Part shown: positions 26,600-32,935 of the stretch, piece by piece
Layout of the letters: each line of letters begins with the position of its first letter
Position numbering within the stretch: the first letter of the stretch is position 1
From: Paracoccus stylophorae
GTDB lineage: Bacteria > Pseudomonadota > Alphaproteobacteria > Rhodobacterales > Rhodobacteraceae
Reading direction: 5' to 3'
Length of the DNA stretch: 64,000 nt
NCBI RefSeq assembly: GCF_028553765.1
Contig: NZ_CP067134.1
Coordinates: 1,717,001-1,781,000 of the forward strand
Translations under genes and position numbers: made by a program
The notes under the pieces: generated by a model
The model's input: only the letters and a program-made list of their open reading frames with translations
Told to the model about the DNA's origin: nothing
Database searches by the model: none

Positions 26600-27328
26600 C
26601 TATCTGCGGGTCAATTGCCGCAGGACGCCGTGCAGGATGCGGACATCGCCGCGCGTCAGGGTCAGGCGCGACCACATGTTGCGCAGGTTCAGCCGCATCG
26701 ATTCGGCCTTGGTTTCGGGAAAGAAGAATCCCGCCTCGGCCAGCCTGTCCTGATAATGATCGCCCAGACGCTCGATCTCGATCCGGTCGGCCAGCAATTC
26801 GGCATCGGCCTTGCGCGCATGCGGCGCGGGTTCGGGCGGCAGGGTCCTGCGGCCCCATTCATAACCCATCAGCAGCACCGCCTGCGCCAGGTTCAGCGAC
26901 GGGAAATCCGGGTTGACCGGGACCGTCACGATGGCGTTGGCGCGGGCGACGTCGCCGTTTTCAAGCCCGGCCCGTTCCGGCCCGAAGATGATGGCCGATT
27001 GGCCGTCATGGGCACGCGCCGCGTCCATGGCGGTCGCGGGCGTGAAGACCGGCTTCGACAATTCGCGCCCCCGCGCCGTGGTGGCAAGGGCAAAGGTGAT
27101 CCCCGCCATCGCGTCGGCCAGCGTCGGATAGACGCGCGCCCGGTCCAACACCCGCCCCGCCGCGCCCGAGGCCATCGCGACCGCCTTCGGGTTGGGCCAG
27201 CCGTCGCGCGGTTCGACCAGCCGCATCTGCGTCAGCCCGAAATTCAGCATCGCGCGGGCGGCTGCGCCGATATTCTCGCCCATCTGCGGGCGGACCAGGA
27301 TCACGACGGGCGGGCTTCTGTCTTGCAT
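26600..27328 (-). CDS. trmJ: tRNA 2'-O-methyltransferase TrmJ (SpoU class)
   Basis: The 242-residue SPOUT enzyme 2'-O-methylates nucleotide 32 in the tRNA anticodon loop using SAM. SpoU motif 1 is ILVRPQMGENIGAAARAMLN, motif 2 IIFGPERAGLENGDV and motif 3 VNPDFPSLNLAQAVLLMGYE, forming the knotted SAM site; the C-terminal helical extension holds WSRLTLTRGDVRILHGVLRQ. The start was set at ATG 27328; an ATG at 27340 is in frame and neither has a strong ribosome site. It is divergent from thiE across 72 bp and codirectional with ctaA. Confidence 0.92.
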   Translation of the reverse strand: MQDRSPPVVILVRPQMGENIGAAARAMLNFGLTQMRLVEPRDGWPNPKAVAMASGAAGRVLDRARVYPTLADAMAGITFALATTARGRELSKPVFTPATAMDAARAHDGQSAIIFGPERAGLENGDVARANAIVTVPVNPDFPSLNLAQAVLLMGYEWGRRTLPPEPAPHARKADAELLADRIEIERLGDHYQDRLAEAGFFFPETKAESMRLNLRNMWSRLTLTRGDVRILHGVLRQLTRR

Positions 27329-27400
27329 GGCCGCCCGCATAGTCCGTCTGGCAGCGGGCGGCAAGCTGCGCTATCTGCGGACAAGATCAAGGAGAACCCC

Positions 27401-28003
27401 ATGTCCGACGTCCCGCAGCTTTACCTGATGACCCCCGCCGGCGCGCAGGCATCCGCACTGGCGCCGATGCTGACCGAGGTGATGGACCGGTTCCAAGTGG
27501 CCTGCCTGCGCATCCGCGGCGGCACCGAAGAGGATGAGCTGGGGCGCCTGGCCGACCTGACGCGCGAGATTGCCCATGCCCGCGACGTGGCGGTGGTGAT
27601 CGACGATCATGTCAGGCTGGCGCAGCGCCACGGGCTGGACGGGGTGCATCTGAGCGACGGCGCCCGCGGCGTCCGGGCCGCGCGCAAGGAGCTGGGCGAC
27701 GACGCCATCATCGGCGCCTTCTGCGGATCATCCCGCCACGAAGGCATCACGGCGGGCGAGGCCGGGGCGGATTACGTCAGCTTCGGCCCGGTCGGCGACA
27801 GCGTTCTGGGACGGGGCGAGCCGGCGCCGCTGGACCTGTTCCAGTGGTGGTCCGAGATGATCGAGGTGCCGGTCGTGGCCGAGGGCGCGATCACGCGCGA
27901 GTTGATCACCGCCCTGTCGCCCGCCTGCGACTTCATCGCCATCGGCCCCGAGATCTGGGCCGGCGACGACCCGACCGAGGCGCTGTCGGCCCTGTGGGGA
28001 TAG
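27401..28003 (+). CDS. thiE: thiamine phosphate synthase-like protein
   Basis: The 200-residue TIM-barrel protein joins HMP-PP and thiazole phosphate in thiamine synthesis, judged by VVIDDHVRLAQRHGLDGVHL (conserved Asp and GVHL), IGAFCGSSRHEGITAGEAGA in place of the GaSxHs motif, ADYVSFGPV and the phosphate-binding AIGPEIWAGDD. AAGGAG lies 6 nt before the ATG. It lacks the longer N-terminal region of enteric ThiE and might instead be a TenI-like relative. No other thiamine genes and no TPP riboswitch are visible nearby. Confidence 0.82.
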   Translation: MSDVPQLYLMTPAGAQASALAPMLTEVMDRFQVACLRIRGGTEEDELGRLADLTREIAHARDVAVVIDDHVRLAQRHGLDGVHLSDGARGVRAARKELGDDAIIGAFCGSSRHEGITAGEAGADYVSFGPVGDSVLGRGEPAPLDLFQWWSEMIEVPVVAEGAITRELITALSPACDFIAIGPEIWAGDDPTEALSALWG

Positions 28004-28019
28004 GGTCGCGGCCCGCCGC

Positions 28020-28607
28020 CTACAGCAGGACCGGCGTCCGGTCGCCCGCCGCGAACCGTCTGAGAACGGCGGGATAGAGGCGGTGTTCCTGCACCAGCAC
28101 GCGCGCGGCCAGTGTCTGGACGGTGTCGTCCGGATGCACCGGCACCCGCGCCTGCCCCAGGATCGGGCCCGAATCCAGATCCGATGTGACCTGATGCACG
28201 GTGGCGCCCGCCTGCGCGTCACCGGCGGCGATGGCGCGGGCATGGGTGTTCAGGCCGGGGTATTTGGGCAAAAGAGAAGGATGGATGTTCAGCATTCTGC
28301 CGGCGAAACGCTGCACGAAATCCGGCGTCAGGATGCGCATGAAGCCGGCCAGGCAGATGATGTCGGGCCGCGCGGCCAGCAGCGGTTGCAGCAGCGCGGC
28401 CTCGAACCCCGCGCGGTCGCGGGGAAAGTCGCGGTGATCGACCGCCGCCGTCGCGATCCCCAGCGAGGCGGCGCGGCCCAGCCCCGCTGCCTGCGGATCG
28501 TTCGAGGCGACCAGCACCGGCCGCGCCGGGTGATCGCCGGTCATGTCCTCGACCAGCCGCAGCATGTTCGAGCCGCCGCCGGAAATCAGGATCGCGACCC
28601 GCTTCAC
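28020..28607 (-). CDS. purN: phosphoribosylglycinamide formyltransferase
   Basis: The 195-residue cytoplasmic enzyme formylates GAR with 10-formyl-THF, the third step of purine synthesis. It has [19 protein letters not shown] at the N-terminus, [20 protein letters not shown], and the catalytic Asn-His-Asp set in [33 protein letters not shown]. The start is a GTG at 28607 whose last two bases lie within the purM stop (GTGA, 4-nt overlap); no in-frame ATG precedes the conserved P-strand. Coupled to purM, the usual pairing. Confidence 0.95.
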   Translation of the reverse strand: MKRVAILISGGGSNMLRLVEDMTGDHPARPVLVASNDPQAAGLGRAASLGIATAAVDHRDFPRDRAGFEAALLQPLLAARPDIICLAGFMRILTPDFVQRFAGRMLNIHPSLLPKYPGLNTHARAIAAGDAQAGATVHQVTSDLDSGPILGQARVPVHPDDTVQTLAARVLVQEHRLYPAVLRRFAAGDRTPVLL

Positions 28608-29644
28608 CCAAGCGTCCCGCTGTAGCGGATCCCGGCCCCCGGCGTCACCTGCCCGATGCGATGCACGGTTTCGCCTTCGGCGGTCAGCAGACCGGCCACG
28701 GCCCCGGCACGGTCGGCGGCGACGGTCAGGATCATCCCCAGACCGCTGTTGAAGGTCTTCAGCATCTCGGCCTGTCCGATCCCGCCTTCCTGCGCCAGCC
28801 AGCCGAAGACGGGCGGCAGGGTCCATGCGTCAAGGTCGATATCGGCGCCCAGATCGCCGGGCAGGATGCGCGGCAGGTTTTCGGTGATGCCGCCGCCGGT
28901 GATATGGGCCAGCCCGCGAACCCCGCCCGCGCGGATCGCCGCCAGCGCCGGGCGGACATAAAGCCGCGTCGGCGTCAGCAGCGCCCGCCCCAGCGCCGCA
29001 TCGGCGAAGGGCGCCGGATCGTTCCAGCCCAGCCCGGCGCGATGGACCACCTTGCGCACCAGCGAAAAGCCGTTCGAATGCACCCCGTCCGATTCCAGCC
29101 CCAGCAGCACATCGCCGCTTTCGACCCCGTGCGGCAGCGCCGAACCGCGCTGCATCGCGCCCACGGCAAAGCCTGCCAGATCGAAATCGCCGTCGCGATA
29201 CATGCCCGGCATCTCGGCCGTCTCGCCGCCGATCAGGGCGCAGCCGGCATCCTTGCAGCCGCGTGCGATGCCTTCGATGACCCGCGCGCCCTGGTCCACC
29301 GACAGCTTGCCGGTGGCGAAATAGTCCAGAAAGAACAGCGGCTCGGCGCCCTGGCAGACCAAATCGTTGACGCACATCGCGACCAGATCCTGCCCGATCC
29401 CGTCCAGATGCCCGGTGTCGATGGCGATGCGCAGCTTGGTGCCGACCCCGTCGGTCGCCGCAACCAGAACCGGATCGTCGAACCCCGCGGCCTTGGGATC
29501 GAACAGCGCCCCGAACCCGCCCAGCGCGTCCATCACGCCCGGACGCGCGGTCGCGGCGGCGGCGGGCTTGATCCGTTCGACCAGCGCGTTTCCCGCGTCG
29601 ATATCGACGCCCGCGTCGCGATAGCTGATCCCGTTGCTGGTCAT
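28604..29644 (-). CDS. purM: phosphoribosylformylglycinamidine cyclo-ligase (AIR synthetase)
   Basis: The 346-residue ATP-dependent enzyme closes the imidazole ring in purine synthesis. It has the PurM N-terminal [74 protein letters not shown] and, in the C-terminal domain, [18 protein letters not shown]. Length and domain order are standard. The purMN pair is transcribed away from the downstream tRNA gene, with about 130 bp between them. Confidence 0.97.
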   Translation of the reverse strand: MTSNGISYRDAGVDIDAGNALVERIKPAAAATARPGVMDALGGFGALFDPKAAGFDDPVLVAATDGVGTKLRIAIDTGHLDGIGQDLVAMCVNDLVCQGAEPLFFLDYFATGKLSVDQGARVIEGIARGCKDAGCALIGGETAEMPGMYRDGDFDLAGFAVGAMQRGSALPHGVESGDVLLGLESDGVHSNGFSLVRKVVHRAGLGWNDPAPFADAALGRALLTPTRLYVRPALAAIRAGGVRGLAHITGGGITENLPRILPGDLGADIDLDAWTLPPVFGWLAQEGGIGQAEMLKTFNSGLGMILTVAADRAGAVAGLLTAEGETVHRIGQVTPGAGIRYSGTLG

Positions 29645-29733
29645 GGCGGCCCCCGGCTGAGTTCAGCGCCCCCGATAGCCCAAGCCCGCGGGCGGGGCAA
29701 CGGTCAAGACCTGCGCCGGACATGCCGGATCGC

Positions 29734-29762
29734 TTGACCCGCGCGGCGGGGCGGATTAGGCA
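29734..29762 (+). promoter_or_regulatory. promoter candidate for the tRNA gene
   Basis: TTGACC (29734-29739) is followed after 17 bp by TAGGCA (29757-29762), 13 bp before the mature tRNA. The -35 is good and the -10 poor, a pattern seen for stable RNA genes. Confidence 0.4.
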
Positions 29763-29775
29763 GTCTGCGCTGCGT

Positions 29776-29852
29776 GGGCCTGTAGCTCAATTGGTCAGAG
29801 CAGGGCGCTCATAACGCCTTGGTTGGGGGTTCAAGTCCCTCCGGGCCTACCA
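29776..29852 (+). tRNA. tRNA with CAT anticodon, probably tRNA-Ile2 (lysidine type)
   Basis: The 77-nt sequence folds as a full cloverleaf: acceptor GGGCCTG/CGGGCCT, D-arm GCTC...GAGC, anticodon loop CTCATAA (anticodon CAT), T-arm GGGGG-TTCAAGT-CCCTC, encoded CCA. CAT may read AUG (elongator Met) or, after lysidine modification, AUA. C4-G69 and C5-G68 pairs plus A73 match the TilS recognition pattern of E. coli tRNA-Ile2 rather than elongator Met, and initiator features (three G-C pairs in the anticodon stem, 1-72 mismatch) are absent. Elongator tRNA-Met remains possible. Confidence 0.93.
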
Positions 29853-30146
29853 TCCCCCCTTCGCACCGGCTGCATTGTTGAACGTCACGTAAGGCCGAAC
29901 AGCGGCTTGACGAATCAACCCTGACGTGTATTCTGCCGGCCAGAAATCGGTACGACCGGTTCGCTTCCGGCTGGTCATATGCGGCAGGCTGGGGCAAGCT
30001 GTTCTGGTATCGCCAACGCAACCCTTTGGATCGGTCACATTCATGCACCCGGCAGCAAGCATGGCCAGACGCCCCGACACCCCGCACGATCGCGCCGCCG
30101 CGATCGGCGGCGATGTCCGCGCGAATGCCTGTCGCAGGAGGGTCCG
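29853..30146. other. 294-bp region between tRNA and the frameshifted gene, no gene seen
   Basis: I see no supported coding sequence, integrase remnant or repeat of the tRNA 3' end that would mark an integrated element. AGGAGGG at 30136-30142 is the ribosome site of the following gene. Confidence 0.5.
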
Positions 30147-30667
30147 ATGACGCTGCTGCCCGCCCTTCTGGTGGCCGTGCTGGCCGGTCTGCTTGGCGCG
30201 CTGCTGACGCTGCTCAGCGGCCATGGCTGGGTCGCGGCGCTGATCGTCTACTGGCTCAGCGGCAATCTGGGGATGGTCGCGATGCTGGTGCCGCTGGTGC
30301 TGTGCCGGCGACGCAGCGGCTGCGACAAGCCTGCGGCAAACCTGCCGCGGCTGTCGGCACGGCCCATGGTCTGGGCGATGTGCTGGATCATGCTGGGCCT
30401 TGGCCTGATCTTCTGGCAGGTGTTCGCCTCCGCTGACCCGCCTTCGGCGCCGGCGAAATCGGCGCGATGGTGGGACTGGCGCACGAGACGCGGCCGGCCG
30501 GCACGCATTACCAGATCGCCGCCCGATTGCCCGAGCAGATACGCTTTCTGGCCGATCTGGTCCTGGGCCTGCCGCTGTGGCTGATGGGTCTGGTGGTCTA
30601 TTTCCTGGGCGTCGCGCGGCTGCTGTCCGCGGCGTCCACCCGCATGCACGCAGCCGATCACGATTGA
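30147..30667 (+). pseudogene. small multi-spanning membrane protein, interrupted by a -1 frameshift
   Basis: Frame 1 starts at ATG 30147 after AGGAGGG and gives three membrane segments (PALLVAVLAGLLGALLTLLS, WVAALIVYWLSGNLGMVAML, MCWIMLGLGLIFWQVFASAD), then turns into a Trp/Arg-rich tail of poor composition ending at 30584. The -1 frame is open from 30437 and continues naturally as GEIGAMVGLAHETRPAGTHY with a fourth membrane segment (LGLPLWLMGLVVYFLGVARL), ending at 30667. One missing base near 30435-30445 would join them into a protein of about 173 residues. Whether this is a sequencing error, a true pseudogene or recoding cannot be told. The family is not recognised. Confidence 0.65.
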
Positions 30668-30732
30668 CCGTCTTGCGGGTCGCCCGAGGCGCGACCCTGG
30701 GCGGGTGACCCGGCGGCAACGGTCCCGCCACC

Positions 30733-31104
30733 TCAGGACGGCCCGCGCGAGTCCAGCCCGGTTTCGCGCAGGTAATGGCGCACGGCATCCGCGACGTGCC
30801 GGAACCGGTCGCCGCCCAGATGCTTGCCGCCATACCAGCGCGTCACCACCACGACATGATCGCGCACATCCGCCCGCTGCAGCATCTGCAACATCAACGC
30901 GCCCGCTCCGGCCTCTCCATCGTCGTCCTTGACCGGCTCGCCCGACAGGATCGCGGCCCAGCTGTTATGGGTGGCGCGGGCGAAACGCCGCGACCGTTTC
31001 AGCCCCGCCAGCAGCGCCGCCACCTCGTCGCGCGTCGCGGCCGGCCCGCCCGACACGGCATAGCGCGACCCGCGATCCGCGATGATCCTGTCGAAGACCC
31101 GCAT
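30733..31104 (-). CDS. YigZ/IMPACT (UPF0029) family protein, single-domain form
   Basis: The 123-residue protein covers only the N-terminal IMPACT domain: SRRFARATHNSWAAILSGEP, the acidic DDDGEAGAGALMLQMLQRAD and VVVVTRWYGGKHLGGDRFRH. E. coli YigZ is about 200 residues with an extra ferredoxin-like C-terminal domain, absent here. The family is linked to translation control in eukaryotes; its bacterial role is unsettled. The ATG at 31104 follows a GAGGGCGAGG stretch. It lies downstream of an intergenic palindrome cluster and the MetX-like gene on the same strand. Confidence 0.85.
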   Translation of the reverse strand: MRVFDRIIADRGSRYAVSGGPAATRDEVAALLAGLKRSRRFARATHNSWAAILSGEPVKDDDGEAGAGALMLQMLQRADVRDHVVVVTRWYGGKHLGGDRFRHVADAVRHYLRETGLDSRGPS

Positions 31105-31115
31105 CCTCGCCCTCT

Positions 31116-31186
31116 TTCCCAAATACCTCGGGGGGTGTCGCGCAGCGCGCGACGGGGGGCAGCGCCCCCTGCCCGGCCCGCCCCCG
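31116..31186. repeat. Rhodobacterales-type intergenic palindromic element
   Basis: The sequence runs TTCCCAAATACCTCGGGG then two stem-loops: GTCGCGC-AGC-GCGCGAC (31137-31153) and GGGGGC-AGC-GCCCCC (31155-31169), then CCTGCCCGGCCCGCCCC. From general knowledge, elements of this form recur between genes in Rhodobacterales genomes. Here it sits between two minus-strand genes and probably acts as a terminator or mRNA end for the MetX-like gene. Only one copy is in the window. Confidence 0.65.
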
Positions 31187-31187
31187 A

Positions 31188-32360
31188 TCACTCGGCTTCC
31201 AGAAATGCGCGGATCCGTTCGCCCGCCTGGGCGATGTTCAGAACGCCGTCCAGATGGCCGCGCGTGCCTTCGATCTCGACGATCTCGACCGGGGTGCGGT
31301 CGGATTTGATGATCGCGCCGGTCTCGCGCACGGCGTCGCCCGGAAAGACCAGATCCTCGTTCGAATGGATCAGCATCACCGGCACGTCGATATCCAGCAG
31401 CCCCTGATACAGACCTTCGTCGGGGTGGCCCGCGACGAACAGCTGGTTGGCCTTGACCAGATACAGGAAGTGGTTGGCGTCCGACGTCTTGGCCCGCGCC
31501 TCGCCCGCCGCGTTCAGCGCCGCGACCACGGCGAATTCGTTGTCCCAGCTTGCGGCCGGGTCCTTGCCCTCGTCGGCCCAGTCGCGGCCGAAGGTGCCGT
31601 TCGACCATTCCGCCGACTGGGCGTGCAGGGTCAGGATCTTCAGCGCCTGCGCCAACCCGGCCTGCGGCGCCTCGCCGTCGTAATAGGCGCCGCCGTTCCA
31701 GTTCGGGTCCAGCCGGATGGGCGCGGCCCAGATATCCAGCCACGCGATCAGATCGGCATCCGCCCACCCCGACGCGATCACCGGGATCACCCGTTCCAGC
31801 CGGTCGGGATAGCGCGCGGCCCATTCATAGCTTTGCAGACCGCCCATCGACGCGCCCATGACCGCGTGCCAGGTCTGGATTCCAAGCTGGTCCATCAGCC
31901 CTTTCTGCGTATCGACGAAATCGCCGATGGTCAGGATCGGGAAATCCATTCCCCACGGCTTGCCGGTGGCGGGATTTTCCGTCGCCGGGCCGGTGGTGAT
32001 GACATTGGGATCGCCCGTCGCAAGATTGACCGGCGTGTCGACCGAGACGACGAACCAGGTGTCGGTGTCGATGGGCTTGCCCGAACCGATGATCGCGTCC
32101 CAATATCCCGGCGCGGCATCGTCTTCGGCGTATCTCCCGGCCGCATGGCTGGTGCCGCTGAAATAATGCGGGATCAGGATCGCGTTGTCGCGCGCCTCGT
32201 TCAGCGTGCCATAGGTTTCATAGCCCAGCCGCATCTGCGGAATCGTCTCGCCGCTGCGCGTGGTGAAGTCGGTCAGGGTGAATTCCTGCTTTTCGACCAG
32301 CGGCTCATAGGCGGCGGCGGGTCCCGCCAGCAGCGCGGCGATCAGGATGGCATGGCGCAT
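31188..32360 (-). CDS. exported alpha/beta-hydrolase of the homoserine O-acetyltransferase (MetX) family
   Basis: The 390-residue precursor starts with a clear signal peptide (MRHAILIAALLAGPAAAYEP). The mature part follows the MetX-like fold: RLGYETYGTLNEARDNAILI, the oxyanion region HYFSGTSHAAGRY, nucleophile Ser in VMGASMGGLQSYEWA, Asp in IHSNEDLVFPGDAV and His in GTRGHLDGV. True MetX enzymes are cytoplasmic and act on acetyl-CoA and homoserine, so an exported relative is more likely a hydrolase on another substrate. No methionine genes are adjacent. A 61-nt gap separates it from fur/mur upstream on the same strand, so it could be co-transcribed. Confidence 0.85.
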   Translation of the reverse strand: MRHAILIAALLAGPAAAYEPLVEKQEFTLTDFTTRSGETIPQMRLGYETYGTLNEARDNAILIPHYFSGTSHAAGRYAEDDAAPGYWDAIIGSGKPIDTDTWFVVSVDTPVNLATGDPNVITTGPATENPATGKPWGMDFPILTIGDFVDTQKGLMDQLGIQTWHAVMGASMGGLQSYEWAARYPDRLERVIPVIASGWADADLIAWLDIWAAPIRLDPNWNGGAYYDGEAPQAGLAQALKILTLHAQSAEWSNGTFGRDWADEGKDPAASWDNEFAVVAALNAAGEARAKTSDANHFLYLVKANQLFVAGHPDEGLYQGLLDIDVPVMLIHSNEDLVFPGDAVRETGAIIKSDRTPVEIVEIEGTRGHLDGVLNIAQAGERIRAFLEAE

Positions 32361-32421
32361 GTCGTCTCTCCCTCGTTCATGGGCGCATCGAACATGGCCT
32401 GCAAAGGGAAGTCCAGCCGTG

Positions 32422-32841
32422 CTAGCGCGCCCGGCGCACGTAAAGCTCCAGCCGGTGATGGACGATCTCGTATCCCATCTCGGCCGCGATCTCGGCCTGC
32501 AGACGCTCGATCCGGTCGCTGGTGAACTCGACCACGGCGCCCGTCTCGACGTCGATCATGTGATCGTGGTGATGCTGGTCGGCCGCCTCCCACCGCGCGG
32601 GCTGATCCTGAAATTCCAGCTTTTCGATCACGCCCTGCGCCTGCAAGGTCGTCAGCGTGCGATAGACCGTGGCCAGCGACACGCCCGCGCCCGCCCGTTC
32701 GGCGCGCGCGTGCAGTTCGGCCGCGTCCGGATGATCCTCGCTGGCGGCGATGATCCGCAACAGGGCCGCGCGTTGCCGGGTGACCCGCACCCCTGCCTCG
32801 CGCAGCGCGTTTTCCAGTTGGGTGGCGCGTGTTTCGCTCAT
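32422..32841 (-). CDS. fur: Fur-family metalloregulator, Fur/Mur type
   Basis: The 139-residue regulator has the winged helix (VTRQRAALLRIIAASEDHPD, with recognition helix VSLATVYRTLTTLQAQGVIE) and the dimerisation domain with the metal ligands in WEAADQHHHDHMIDVETGAV and IVHHRLELYVRRAR. It contains no Cys at all, so the structural Zn C-x2-C sites of enteric Fur are missing, as in alphaproteobacterial Mur/Fur proteins that sense manganese. The sensed metal is therefore probably Mn, with Fe possible. A 14-bp perfect palindrome 27 bp upstream of the start could mediate autoregulation. The exported hydrolase gene follows on the same strand. Confidence 0.9.
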   Translation of the reverse strand: MSETRATQLENALREAGVRVTRQRAALLRIIAASEDHPDAAELHARAERAGAGVSLATVYRTLTTLQAQGVIEKLEFQDQPARWEAADQHHHDHMIDVETGAVVEFTSDRIERLQAEIAAEMGYEIVHHRLELYVRRAR

Positions 32842-32867
32842 GTTCCATGAAATGCCCCAGAACGCGC

Positions 32868-32881
32868 CCAGTTGCAACTGG
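32868..32881. promoter_or_regulatory. perfect palindrome upstream of fur, possible metalloregulator operator
   Basis: CCAGTTGCAACTGG is a perfect 14-bp palindrome 27-40 bp upstream of the fur start. A wider pair, CGCGCCC (32863-32869) and GGGCGCG (32885-32891), encloses it, so the region could alternatively form the terminator stem of the upstream amidohydrolase gene. Confidence 0.45.
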
Positions 32882-32935
32882 ATCGGGCGCGGGCAAGGTC
32901 GCGCATCCTTGGCGTCCGCTGGCGCGGCGCGGATG

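Noticed and set aside
25445..27400. Long plus-strand open frame continuing into thiE
   Set aside because: It is antisense to ctaA and trmJ, rich in His, Gln, Arg and Asp as expected for the reverse frame of GC-rich genes; only the part from 27401 is ThiE.
27341..27400. Possible TPP riboswitch before thiE
   Set aside because: Only 72 bp lie between the divergent genes and no THI-box sequence or fold is seen.
29809..30087. Minus-strand 92-codon frame ending in VGPEGLEPPTKAL
   Set aside because: The C-terminal part is the antisense translation of the tRNA T-arm and anticodon region, a well-known spurious peptide in databases.
29853..30146. Integration site next to the tRNA gene
   Set aside because: No integrase gene and no downstream repeat of the tRNA 3' end found.
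29847..30833. 328-codon minus-strand frame across the tRNA-to-YigZ region
   Set aside because: Low-complexity Arg/Ala/Pro-rich sequence that crosses the tRNA antisense and the frameshifted membrane protein.
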